Shown here piece after piece: positions 47,922 through 57,598 of a stretch of DNA of 64,000 nt. Made by a program: the position numbers and the translations under genes. Position 1 is the stretch's first letter. The number at the start of each line of letters is the position of its first letter. The DNA comes from Lathyrus oleraceus (lineage: Eukaryota > Streptophyta > Magnoliopsida > Fabales > Fabaceae): assembly GCF_024323335.1 (NCBI RefSeq), contig NC_066580.1, positions 84,119,391-84,183,390 of the forward strand, given 5' to 3'. The notes under the pieces are model-generated. The model was not told the DNA's origin. It ran no database searches and saw nothing but the letters and a program-made list of their open reading frames with translations.

Positions 47922-48255
47922 CAGCTTTTGGATACAGTGGTCACTGGGTGTTGGTTGCTATGGATCTTTCGAGACTAATAGTGTATTATCTCGATTCGTT
48001 ATCGGGTGATTGGAGTAAATATCCGAGTATGAAGAAGACGGTTGACGCGTAAGTGAAATTCCCCTAAATATTCGTGTGTATTTGTATATTTAATTATGTC
48101 TGTCAGATATTTCATCTAATTTGTTACTAAATCATGAATATGTTTTATTCTCTTAATTGTAGTACTTTGAGGAATACAAATCTTACTCAAGAGCTCATTT
48201 GGATGAAATGAAGGATGAATTGTGTCAATTCATTGTTGATCAAAGAATCATATAG
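47922..48255 (+). pseudogene. Ulp1-like (C48) protease remnant of CACTA accessory gene
   Basis: The frame AFGYSGHWVLVAMDLSRLIV then YYLDSLSGDWSKYPSMKKTV contains the His (GHW) and Asp (YLDSL) region of Ulp1/SENP-type cysteine proteases, a common C-terminal part of plant CACTA accessory proteins. A donor-like GC|GTAAGT at 48048 ends it. A last exon at 48163-48255 reads YFEEYKSYSRAHLDEMKDEL then CQFIVDQRII and a stop. The segment with the catalytic Cys is missing between them. Together with 47028-47115 this brackets the ARGONAUTE insert. Confidence 0.7.
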
Positions 48256-48587
48256 CTAGGTTGTATATTGTTGTACATATATGTATGGAATGTTGTTGTT
48301 GTATGCTGTTGTTGTATATATGTTGTATATTGTTGTTGTACTTTTACTAAATCATGAATATGTTGTTGTATATTGTTGATCAAAGAATCATATATTAATG
48401 TTGTATATATGGAGGATTAATGTTGTATATAAATGGATTCATGTTGTATATATCAATGGATTAATGGTGTATAACATTGGATTAAAGGATGAAATCAATA
48501 TGAATTTTACACTTTTGCAGCATTCAAAGAGGTTACCAATTAAATATCCACTGTTTTTCAAACAAATTTTTTTAAAATAACTAACAC
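48256..48587. other. AT-rich CACTA 3' untranslated region
   Basis: Contains scattered repeats of TTGTATATTGTTG and TTAATGTTGTATAT; no reading frame of interest. It separates the last Ulp1 exon from the subterminal repeats. Confidence 0.6.
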
Positions 48588-48961
48588 TTTAGAGGGCGCT
48601 TTTTCCTGAAAGCGCCCTCTAAACACTTTACATTGACAACTTTAGAGGGCGCTTTTTCCTGAAAGCGCCCTCTAAACACTTTACATTGACAACTTTAGAG
48701 GGCGCTTTTTCCTGAAAGCGCCCTCTAAACACTTTACATTGACAACTTTAGAGGGCGCTTTTTCCAGAAAGCGCCCTCTAAGGTGTCCCTGTATGGACCA
48801 CTCCAGAGGGCGCTTTTTTCTGAAAGCGCACTATAATGTGGCCACTTTAGACAGCGCTTTCTCCAGGAAAACAAAGCGTTGTCTTTACCTATGCCAGCGC
48901 CACTTTAGAGGGCGCTTAAAAGCGCTGTTATAGGCCAAAATAAGCGCCCTCTTTTCCCTTA
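48588..48961. repeat. CACTA right subterminal repeats
   Basis: Four direct copies of a 52-53-bp unit start near 48588, 48640, 48692 and 48745, each containing the stem-loop TTAGAGGGCGCTTTTT...GAAAGCGCCCTCTAA. Diverged copies follow to 48961. Same core motif as the left end. Confidence 0.92.
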
Positions 48962-48973
48962 TTTGGCGTAGTG
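48962..48973. repeat. CACTA right terminal inverted repeat
   Basis: TTTGGCGTAGTG, inverse of the left end, followed by target copy AAA. Confidence 0.95.
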
Positions 48974-48976
48974 AAA

Positions 48977-49662
48977 ATTTAAAGCACTTAAAAAAATTAG
49001 TACCCGTTCATTCTTATATTAATTTTTATATTTAAAGAATAAATTCAACATAAACAAGACCACAAACAATTAAATATTCGATTAAGTGTATGTAAAATAG
49101 AAAAACCACACATTTTTAATTGTTTAATATAATATTGCTCAACATATTTTTTAGTACTTTTTTAGAGTAAGACTATTATATTTATAAAAAGTACATACTA
49201 TTTTATTGATAACGAATAAAAAACCATAAAAAATTAAGGTAACTTTTTTTTATAATTCTCGTTCAACGTATTAACTATTTTAAGGTAACATTTTTTTTAA
49301 TAATTTCCGGTCAAATAAGAATTCAAAACTCTTACAATATTACAATTGCCAATGCTGTCCATTTAATATCTTTTTTGAAGGACGGTTCACATTATAGCTT
49401 TGATTATATATTTGTTTCTTTTATATTTTTTATTCATTTCTTCAATTACCTATTTTATGCCTAAGTTTATATATTAACTTATTTATAGTTTATTGAAAAA
49501 ACTAAATTGTATTTTATATTTTTTCTATAACGCGTCAGGTGGAAGGCTTTACAATTTTTAATTTTCATTCCTTTAATTTTAGTGCATATTATATTAATAT
49601 AAAATAATAATTTCAGACTTCTTTGCATTATTATCTTGTAAAAAACTACAAATTTGTGAAAC
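48977..49662. repeat. 2.28-kb array unit 2, right part
   Basis: Resumes the array exactly where the CACTA element broke it (ATTTAAAGCACTTAAAAAAAT, as at 40350) and follows the unit through GAGTAAGACTATTATATTT at 49162 to AACTACAAATTTGTGAAA near 49662, where homology to the other units stops. No gene. Confidence 0.85.
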
Positions 49663-51650
49663 AGACGAGGAGTGGATGCATACCACACATTGAACGGATT
49701 TATAAATCTACATTCGGAAAAGCGTCACTTATCTCGACTCAACAATTGTGGCCGAAATATTGTTTTGTATCACCTTAAGACAATATATCTTTCGTTTATG
49801 AAAAAGGTTTTGATTAATCGCACGGCGGCGAGAAAAGAGTTTGATCGGTTGGGTGTATTTTGAGTGATGGCGAGAACTTGGATGAGCGAGATATACATCT
49901 CGAATCCTAGCCTCAGGAGTGCACGGTATACACCATGTTCCATTTCCATCTTTATTGAAAAAGTACTAAGGTAGGAATTAGGTATTTTGAAGTTTGAAAG
50001 ACGAGTACTTGTGACTTACAAGCTCTTACAGCTTGGTTCTAGTACTCGAGACTACGTCTGGACATTCCACCCAGGCAGTCTGTTTCTTTCCAATATTTGT
50101 TAAGAAAATGATTCGAATACTTATAAATGTTTTGGAGGGAAGACGAATATTTATGGCTTGCAAGCTCTTACAGCTTGAGCCTAATATTCGGGATTACGAC
50201 TGGATATTCCCTCCAGGTAATCTTTTTCTTCCAACTTTATTAAGAAGAGGTTTAGATATTCATAACTATTTCAGAGAGAAGACGAATATTTATGGCTTAC
50301 AAGCTCTTACAGCTTGAGCCTAATATTCGGGATTACGACTGGATATTCCATCCAGGTAATCTTTTCTTCACGTTTTATTTAGAAAATGATTTGAATATTA
50401 AATTAAAACAATTAAAGTACCGATGTTTGAAATTATTGAAAGTTAAGTTGATGTTGCTTAAGAGCTCATTGTAAGAAGGCCCAAGAGTAAGCCATGTGAG
50501 GTTGATGGCGATACTTAAAAGCAATCGACTTACAAGGGTATGGAAATGGGCTCGACGTTGAATAGAGAATTAAGTGATATTTATCATTATTACTCTTTTT
50601 AATGTTTTTTTTATCAATGAAATTGAGATGATTTATCATGATTGAAACATATCTCACACATAAAAATGAATAATTCACATAAATCCCAAAGAAAGAATAA
50701 TCACCTAAGTTATGTTAAAAATAAAATTATAAAAATGAATAAACAATAGAAACATGTTAGTTAAGTAGTAAGACCATATAATCAAATGTGAGAATTAAAG
50801 AAATATGAGAAAATCAAAAATGTTGAAAAACCAAGACCACACACATGGGTGTCGAACACAGAACCAAAGAAGAAGTGAGCTAATCTCCATCTCCACTAGG
50901 CCACAAGTTTCCTGTTGCTAGACTTAGGACCAACAAATAACAAAATAAGGGTGGAAACCAACTAACCGAAAAAAAACAATAAAAGGAAAATATGGTCCAC
51001 TGGATTTTGGCTTTAGAAACAAACCCATAATACCCGTCATTAAGTAATCCCAGCTCATAAAAATAAAACGAAAAAATGAGAATAACAACGTCAAACCAAA
51101 CGACCTTCTTCCCAAAGCAATTTTTTTTTCTAGTAAATGAAAATCAAACAAAGTCGACCACGCCACAAACAAAGATGATGAGTCTGCAGCTCGAAACAAA
51201 TCGCGATGAACATAAACACCGACCCTTTTCTCATCCTAGGGACTGGACCGAATGCTACTGGTCGGGATCGAATAAACAAAGCAACAACATGATTCGAGAA
51301 GGAAAGTTTACCTGTTACGACGAGATCACACGGTCGAAGGGAAGGTAACGTCGTCTGCGTGAGCTTGCTCCGTGCTACACTTGGATAAAGGCCTTGTTAA
51401 TCTTCCGCCGTTTTGCCTTCTTTCCGTCGAGAACTTATTTTCTAGGGTTTTCTTAAGAAAAATTTCAACAGTAGCCGCTCTCTCCTCTAGAAAAATTTTG
51501 GGTTTTTTCCAGCTCTCCTCTTTTTATACTCATCTGGTTAGGGTTTTTGATTCAGCTTATGGAGATCAAAAGGGCATGCTCTTGGGAGTGCTTTAAGGTG
51601 CTCAGTTTGTTTGCCTCAATTTGGTACTCAATCTGAAGAGGTAATACGAT
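49663..51650. mobile_element. Unclassified LTR-retrotransposon-like non-coding region
   Basis: No protein motif is seen. The first part holds a perfect hairpin CGAGAT-ATAC-ATCTCG (49889-49904) and the three-copy repeat listed separately. A tRNA-like segment lies at 50840-50925 on the minus strand (GTGGCCTAGTGG and GTTCTGTGTTCGACACCC, like A and B boxes), as often found inside legume LTRs. 50930-51650 shows LTR-like wording without termini. It may be the remainder of the Ogre-like LTR that starts at 57585, with the gene-fragment mosaic lying between; that is only a suggestion. Confidence 0.35.
50002..50400. repeat. Three-copy ~140-bp repeat with paired stem-loops
   Basis: Units start near 50002, 50144 and 50283. 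Each has a 47-base stem-loop (50002-50048, 50144-50190, 50283-50329) with outer arms CGAGTACT/AGTACTCG in copy 1 and CGAATATT/AATATTCG in copies 2 and 3, and an inner AAGCT/AGCTT. A second stem-loop follows: AGACT...CTGG...CCAG...AGTCT in copy 1, GATTAC...CTGGA...TCCAG...GTAATC in the others. Arm changes are compensatory. Function unknown. Confidence 0.85.
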
Positions 51651-52092
51651 CCTATGCTTTCTTGCTTTGAATTTGTCTCAATTCCTTTTTTGGATTACTG
51701 GTGGAATTTTACCGCTTTGTTGAGTGTTAACGTGTGTTTTACTGCAGTGAAATGCAAGCAAAAGAATGGAAAAGCAATAACGGGTCCACTGTGTATCGCA
51801 TTTGTTGTTGGTGTATTAACAGTTGTTGCTCCTCCTGCTTCTGTTTTGCAGCAATGAAAAACCTCTGTCGGTTATTTTTGGAGCCTCCTTGTGCTGAGTT
51901 TCAGCAGGTTCTTCTAGCACTGGTGAATTGGTATGTTGAGACTCAGTAGGTTCTTCTGTATTTTTAACACATTCTCCAAATTAGTCAATCTGAATGTGAT
52001 AAATCAAAGCTGTTGTAAATGATTCCTGCATTCTCTGAATTGTTGTGGTTTAGTAGTATGGTTGAATTATTATTATTGGGCTGATGTGCACT
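51651..52092. other. Start of gene-fragment mosaic, unidentified exon-like pieces
   Basis: Contains acceptor-like TTTTACTGCAG at 51747 and TGTTTTGCAG at 51850, followed by GC-richer exon-like sequence, but the translations are not recognised. It lies at the left edge of the region of captured host gene pieces. Confidence 0.3.
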
Positions 52093-52464
52093 CTATTTTG
52101 CTCGTTTGGAGACAAAAACTGCAGGTTTGAGGTATGCAGCATGGACATGTTTAACACCATTATGATGAGGTAAATCATTTGGCTTGATCTCAACATCAGA
52201 CACCGAAGCTTCGGGCAAACCATGAACATCCGAAGACAAATTCATGGCATTTTCAAAAATGCTTGAATGAACTTGCTGCGTGTTAATAGTTTCTAGATCA
52301 TTATATCCATCCCAAGCACGGGATACATGGTATTTTTTGTGTTGAATTATTCCCAGAATACTGACTTCAAATTCAAATTCTCTCTGATTCTTAATGATTT
52401 TTCTTTTCACTGCAGCCTGACTACTATCTTTACATGTTGCTTTTATCCACCTCCAGATTATCAA
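52093..52464 (-). pseudogene. Unidentified open frame in the mosaic
   Basis: A 123-codon minus-strand frame with balanced composition (KRKIIKNQREFEFEVSILGI, VHGLPEASVSDVEIKPNDL, HVHAAYLKPAVFVSKRAK). No domain is recognised. It is immediately downstream, on the same strand, of the RING fragment and may be part of the same or another captured gene. Its first residues lie in an intron-like stretch, so the true start is unknown. Confidence 0.3.
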
Positions 52465-52469
52465 GAGTA

Positions 52470-52910
52470 TATTGTCTCATTGAATTCCATCTCCTTTCCA
52501 CAAACTGGACAGTTGTCACTTCTCTCCGTCCACTCAAGATGCAGCTAAGGTGAAAATGATGAGAGCATTTTGTCATTATCTTGGGATTCTCTTTAGTTTA
52601 TTCTTCGAGGCAAGTTGGACAGATATCCTCTTCTTCTGATGGTGACGTGTAAACAAGCCCGACTCCAAGTGTGTATTTTGATGATGAAAGTTCTTGATGC
52701 AGACTTAGAACGGTACATCTTCAATTCATCTTCTCGGGCATCATATGGCAAGGGCCTTGGAGGAGAACAGTACATGTCCGGTAGAGAATTATCAAGTGAT
52801 GCTGCAGATGTCATGGATGTTGTTCCGTAAAGAGATAAAGAAATTGAAAGTGCTTCGCCTCTTCGGAATATTGATGCACACACATTCAAAAGATTCTGTA
52901 CCAAACAACT
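52470..52910 (-). pseudogene. RING-H2 E3 ubiquitin ligase fragment
   Basis: On the minus strand, with two frame changes, the pieces read SLDNSLPDMYCSPPRPLPYD, then SSSKYTLGVGLVYTSPSEEE, then DICPTCLEE-stop-TKENPKIM, TKCSHHFHLSCIL and EWTERSDNCPVCGKEMEFNE. These give the C-x2-C...C-x-H-x2-H...C-x2-C zinc ligands of a RING-H2 finger of the small plant RHB1A-like E3 ligases. A TAA interrupts the finger (expected Tyr in LEEY), and the frame breaks near 52535 and 52700. Introns seem absent in the finger itself. It is a broken piece. Confidence 0.8.
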
Positions 52911-53074
52911 GAGACACATGCCGTTCCTGGAAGTGTGAAATTGAGAAGAGTATACAAAAGTTTTGAGGTGAAAGTTTGGATTTTTCGGCGAGAATTGCTA
53001 TGAAACTGCGAAATTGAAGCGATAATGTATTTTGTTGTTGTTCTCTTTCTTTTTGTAGTCTTCACATAATCTTC

Positions 53075-53450
53075 TTATTTCAGCCAGTCGGTGTGGAGGG
53101 ATACAGTAGACACAAGAAGAATGCTTGTGTGTACTATCCAGCAACCTTGATTGCCTCGCATCATCTCCGTCGCAACTCGACCACTGCCACGGAGTTACCT
53201 GTTCCAACTGAACACAACAGTCCGACACCAAAGATTCCATTCTTGAACCTTCAACAGAAACACGGAATAGAGGCCTTCATCAAACAGGTTTTGCATTTAA
53301 TTTTTGTGTTGTTGTATTCTCCAAAACTGTTCTTCATTATGTTTGTAATGCTGATAGAGTTTTAGTGACAGGGGACTATGCACATCGGTATTGACGGGAG
53401 GATCTGGTATTCTAGTGCAGTGCAATACAGTTGTTACAGATAAAACAGTG
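53075..53450 (+). pseudogene. Unidentified exon pair in the mosaic
   Basis: An acceptor-like TTATTTCAG at 53083 opens a frame reading VGVEGYSRHKKNACVYYPAT, later PKIPFLNLQQKHGIEAFIKQ, ending at a donor-like CAG|GTTTTG at 53289. A second piece after GTGACAG at 53373 reads GTMHIGIDGRIWYSSAVQYS then a stop. The source gene is not recognised. The second half of the first exon and all of the second are duplicated at 54504-54735. Confidence 0.4.
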
Positions 53451-55788
53451 ATGAAACCCACATAGCTCTGATGCAATACTGCTCATACTTTGTCCTGAAT
53501 AATCCTTAAACATGATTGCACCGGCTAATATTGTAAACAAAGTGAATAGTGCATAATAGATTGGAGAAACCACTGTTGTGCACTATTCATAAACCAAATA
53601 ATTAGAATTGGAGAAATCACCAACAAACCACATGTGAATCAATTTCAATGTTGACATGTATTTATTGGTTAGTAAACTTGCAAGTTGTTTTTCTAGGATG
53701 GAGGCAAGTTGTTAAGCCATTATCCAGCCAATACATTTGACCGAAAAATTGACCCATAATTACCTCGGGTGTGGTAGAACTTCAGTCGTAGACATAAAAA
53801 AAAGAGGAGTGCTAGGAACACGCTTTTCAACACCCACTCTAACTCTCGCTCGAGAGAACATGTCAAGTGAGTAAACTAGTCTAGAATAAGAGCAGAAGAA
53901 GTGAATTTTAATCAAGTTTTCCGTGAATGTTGAGGATTAGAAGACAATTTATGCCATAAACTCGGTGTTGTTGTATGACCATTCTTACAAGATCATATTT
54001 AAGACTTGCTCCTCTTTATCCAATAACAACTTGAGAACTGGTATACCCCTCTCTTCTGCTGCTGTTGTGCGCTGCCCTATCTTTTAAAGGGATAATCGTT
54101 GAGTAGCTGTAATTTGTATGAAAGAAATATTAGTTAAGAATGTATCTTAACAATTCTGGATGACTCATTCCTTTGTCTTGAGCTGACAATGTTCTTCCTG
54201 TGAAATTGGCATTTTCAGGTTGAGCTTCTTATTCTGTCCCATCACTTCTACAAATCATCTACTTGCCTTGATCGAGTTGATGTTCTTGTTTCCCTTGCTG
54301 CAACTAGGGTTGATGCTTATGTTTTGGAGGGTGATTTCCCGTGCTTGGCTCGCCTGATAACTGGAGTTGAAATTTTTTATGCTCTCAATTTCATTCTTGG
54401 CATTCTTATAGAAAATGGTCAATTGGATCTTCTTCTTCAAAAGTATTCTGCTGCTGCCGACACAAACACAGGCACTGCTGAGGCTGTCAGAGGTTTTCGA
54501 ATGAGTCCGACACCAAAGATTCCATTCTTGAACCTTCAACAGAAACACGGAATAGAGGCCTTCATCAAACAGGTTTTGCATTTAATTTTTGTGTTGTTGT
54601 ATTCTCCAAAACTGTTCTTCATTATGTTTGTAATGCTGATAGAGTTTTAGTGACAGGGGACTATGCACATCGGTATTGACGGGAGGATCTGGTATTCTAG
54701 TGCAGTGCAATACAGTTGTTACAGATAAAACAGTGATGAAACCCACATAGCTCTGATGCAATACTGCTCATACTTTGTCCTGAATAATCCTTAAACATGA
54801 TTGCACCGGCTAATATTGTAAACAAAGTGAATAGTGCATAATAGATTGGAGAAACCACTGTTGTGCACTATTCATAAACCAAATAATTAGAATTGGAGAA
54901 ATCACCAACAAACCACATGTGAATCAATTTCAATGTTGACATGTATTTATTGGTTAGTAAACTTGCAAGTTGTTTTTCTAGGATGGAGGCAAGTTGTTAA
55001 GCCATTATCCAGCCAATACATTTGACCGAAAAATTGACCCATAATTACCTCGGGTGTGGTAGAACTTCAGTCGTAGACATAAAAAAAAGAGGAGTGCTAG
55101 GAACACGCTTTTCAACACCCACTCTAACTCTCGCTCGAGAGAACATGTCAAGTGAGTAAACTAGTCTAGAATAAGAGCAGAAGAAGTGAATTTTAATCAA
55201 GTTTTCCGTGAATGTTGAGGATTAGAAGACAATTTATGCCATAAACTCGGTGTTGTTGTATGACCATTCTTACAAGATCATATTTAAGACTTGCTCCTCT
55301 TTATCCAATAACAACTTGAGAACTGGTATACCCCTCTCTTCTGCTGCTGTTGTGCGCTGCCCTATCTTTTAAAGGGATAATCGTTGAGTAGCTGTAATTT
55401 GTATGAAAGAAATATTAGTTAAGAATGTATCTTAACAATTCTGGCTGACTCATTCCTTTGTCTTGAGCTGACAATGTTCTTCCTGTGAAATTGGCATTTT
55501 CAGGTTGAGCTTCTTATTCTGTCCCATCACTTCTACAAATCATCTACTTGCCTTGATCGAGTTGATGTTCTTGTTTCCCTTGCTGCAACTAGGGTTGATG
55601 CTTATGTTTTGGAGGGTGATTTCCCGTGCTTGGCTCGCCTGATAACTGGAGTTGAAATTTTTTATGCTCTCAATTTCATTCTTGGCATTCTTATAGAAAA
55701 TGGTCAATTGGATCTTCTTCTTCAAAAGTATTCTGCTGCTGCCGACACAAACACAGGCACTGCTGAGGCTGTCAGAGGTTTTCGAATG
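53219..55788. repeat. 1285-bp direct tandem duplication
   Basis: 53219-54503 and 54504-55788 match almost perfectly; the one difference I noticed is GGATGACTC versus GGCTGACTC (54159/55444). The left copy ends inside the spatacsin exon (...TTTTCGAATG|AGTCCGAC); the right copy continues into the normal exon sequence. The near identity makes this the youngest rearrangement in the mosaic. Confidence 0.95.
54219..54503 (+). pseudogene. Spatacsin C-terminal exon, truncated duplicate
   Basis: Follows the acceptor CATTTTCAG and reads VELLILSHHFYKSSTCLDRV, LVSLAATRVDAYVLEGDFPC and onward to GTAEAVRGFRM, then runs into the duplicated SPTPKIPF exon. Same as the start of 55504-55845. It cannot make the domain. 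Confidence 0.8.
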
Positions 55789-56400
55789 GCCGTTCTTACA
55801 TCTTTGAAGCATTTCAACCCTAATGACCTTGATGCATTTGCCCTGGTTTGTATTTAATTTCTATATTGATGAAATGCTGGCTACTGAGCTTTGTCTGTAG
55901 ATTGATGGTTGTGTGTTGCTTACATTCAAATACAATTAATTAGTTAATTATATTTCAATGTTGCATACTGTTTCGAAGCATCTACTTAAGAAGTGTGCGC
56001 GTTGCATTTTTCACTTGCTCATATAGTTTTTTTTCTTTTTGTTTCTCTGTTCCCGGAGTCATTGTTGCTTAACATCTTTCATTTGTCTTCTTTACAGGTC
56101 TATACTCATTTTGATATGAAACATGAGACGGCCACTCTTTTAGAGTCCAGAGCAGAGCAATCATGTGAGCAGTGGTTTCGGCGTTATAACAAGGACCAGG
56201 ATGAAGACTTGTTGGATTCCATGCGCTACTTCATTGAAGCTGCTGAAGTTCACTCTTCCATTGATGCTGGCAATAAAACACGGAAGGATTGTGCTCAAGC
56301 TTCCCTTCTATCCCTCCAAATACGGATGCCATATTTCCAATGGCTTTATCTATCAGAAACCAATGCTAGACAGGCATTAGTTGAGCAGTCTCGTTTCTCC
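55504..56400 (+). pseudogene. Spatacsin C-terminal domain fragment, two exons
   Basis: Exon 55504-55845 (acceptor TTTTCAG, donor CTG|GTTTGT) and exon 56098-56400 (acceptor TTTACAG) read as plant spatacsin carboxy-terminal protein: LARLITGVEIFYALNFILGI, LDLLLQKYSAAADTNTGTAE, TSLKHFNPNDLDAFAL, then VYTHFDMKHETATLLESRAE, QSCEQWFRRYNKDQDEDLLD and NARQALVEQSRF. The protein family works in lysosome-linked processes in animals; the plant role is little known. The second exon is cut at RF, where the DNA2 fragment begins on the other strand. The parent protein is thousands of residues long, so this is a small captured piece. The intron is retained. Confidence 0.85.
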
Positions 56401-56401
56401 A

Positions 56402-56929
56402 AAACCAAATAATTAGAATTGGAGAAATCACCAACAACCTCTTTAGGTATATGTGATTTAGTACTTTCAACTAGATGGTTGACTCTGACAGGGAGCTCGT
56501 TAGCAATGCCATCTTGTGATTTAAAGGAATGAGTGTTTTTATCACAAATTGTATCATTATCAACACCAATTGCATCTTCAACTTGATCTAAAAGTTCAAG
56601 CAATGCCTCCATATTTCTGAACAGCATGATCCAATTGTATATTTTAGGGATACCATCAATCATGGTTTTGCGAACATCCTTTTCATTTACTCCACATGCA
56701 AACAAGCTTTCAACATTTTTTTTTAAAACCACTTTTGTATAACATTCCAAAAAGTTTATTGTAAGATTGTCATTTGTAAGTCCAGCCTGAAATATTTGGT
56801 GAAGCAACGTTCCACATAAAGCTGCAGTTGAATACTCACTGCTTTTTAGCCTCTCATCTAAGGCGGTTCTTCTTGGGCAACTAAAACTGGCAGAAACCCG
56901 TGTTCCAGACACAAGAATATCTTGTATGG
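56402..56929 (-). pseudogene. DNA2: DNA2 helicase/nuclease fragment, rearranged
   Basis: On the minus strand: DILVSGTRVSASFSCPRRTA then LDERLKSSEYSTAALCGTLL, HQIFQAGLTNDNLTINFLEC and VRKTMIDGIPKIYNWIMLFR, the conserved nuclease region (CPRR, iron-sulfur Cys, GTLLH) of DNA2. It is followed by LLELLDQVEDAIGVDND and GDFSNSNYLVLE, a part that lies N-terminal to the nuclease in the family as I recall it, so the two blocks appear permuted. The frame is open across both for 188 codons. A 35-base piece of the GDFSNSNYLV coding DNA also occurs at 53592-53626 and 54877-54911. Not a functional gene. Confidence 0.85.
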
Positions 56930-57271
56930 ACCTTCAGCAGCAGATGAATCAGCAGGTAGTAGAAAATGAAGCGTGAACGTAGCCATGTGGATATGAAACG
57001 TCGTGAAGACAATCGTATTGCACTTGTGAAGTCGTTTTCTCTCAGAAGATTCATCCAGATACTTCTTCTTCAAGAGTTCATATTCAGGACCGAGAAGCTG
57101 AATATAGTTCATAACATCAAGGCCGATAAAGGACTCAGTTGTGAATTTCACGTGATCAGATAATGCTACGTGCTTCTCTTTGTAAATTATGTATTTTTTG
57201 TTGGATAATCTATGATTTGCAATGAATGAAAATTGGTGTTTCTTGTAGCAAGACAAGGATCTCCTTTGCAT
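56930..57271 (-). pseudogene. Kinesin-14 fragment plus unidentified piece
   Basis: Minus-strand frame: ALSDHVKFTTESFIGLDVMN then LGPEYELLKKKYLDESSERK RLH, the neck region just before the motor domain of plant kinesin-14 proteins (family continues with N---ELKGNIRVFCR). The match ends near 57020. A following piece (MATFTLHFLLPADSSAAEGP, about 56935-57000) is from another unrecognised source. The motor itself is absent. Confidence 0.75.
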
Positions 57272-57285
57272 CTTAGAAACTTCAT

Positions 57286-57585
57286 GTATTCATGTGATGA
57301 GACGTTTTTTTATTTTATTATTATAAGTTATTCATATGCCATGTAAATTGATGATTATGATTGAATGAATGAACGAAGGAATCGAACTATGAATGAGTAT
57401 GTGGAAATTCTTGAATATGAATGGAACTTTTTTCAATGTGAATGAAGAAAATATGAATGTAGATTTGAAAAATATGAAATAGTAAACATGAACATGAATG
57501 AAGGATATGAAGGTGAATGAAGAAAGAATGCAAACGAGTGATTGATGGGGGGAAAATTTTTCAAGGCCAAAATCGGGGTATGACA
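57286..57585 (-). mobile_element. Ogre-like 3' LTR start, truncated
   Basis: On the minus strand the LTR begins at 57585 with TGTCATACCCCGATTTTGG, directly after a polypurine-like tract. It is low-complexity with many CATTCAT motifs and loses identity near 57286, where the gene-fragment mosaic begins. The full LTR should be kilobases long. Confidence 0.75.
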
Positions 57586-57598
57586 GTTGCCCCTATTT
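57586..57598 (-). promoter_or_regulatory. Ogre-like polypurine tract
   Basis: On the minus strand AAATAGGGGCAAC lies immediately before the LTR start TGTCATACC. Confidence 0.7.

Larger units (their letters stand above)
42630..48973 (+). mobile_element. CACTA (EnSpm) DNA transposon carrying captured ARGONAUTE fragment
   Basis: A 6344-bp element bounded by CACTACGCCAAA and its inverse TTTGGCGTAGTG, with AAA target copies at 42627-42629 and 48974-48976. The intact target TATATAAAATTTAAAG is seen in unit 1 at 40340. Subterminal regions are packed with short inverted repeats. Inside, all on the plus strand: a TNP2-like transposase with three lesions, then an accessory gene whose start is joined to ARGONAUTE exons and a Ulp1-like remnant. 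Not autonomous as it stands, but it could be mobilised in trans because its ends are intact. Confidence 0.95.

Noticed and set aside
49479..49863. Small frames near 49500-49860
   Set aside because: They cross the border of the array unit and the adjacent repeat, with no motif.
56402..56440. Fusion tail (SKTK) of the spatacsin fragment as a real C-terminus
   Set aside because: The last codons come from antisense DNA2 sequence at the junction, and the parent protein continues well beyond.
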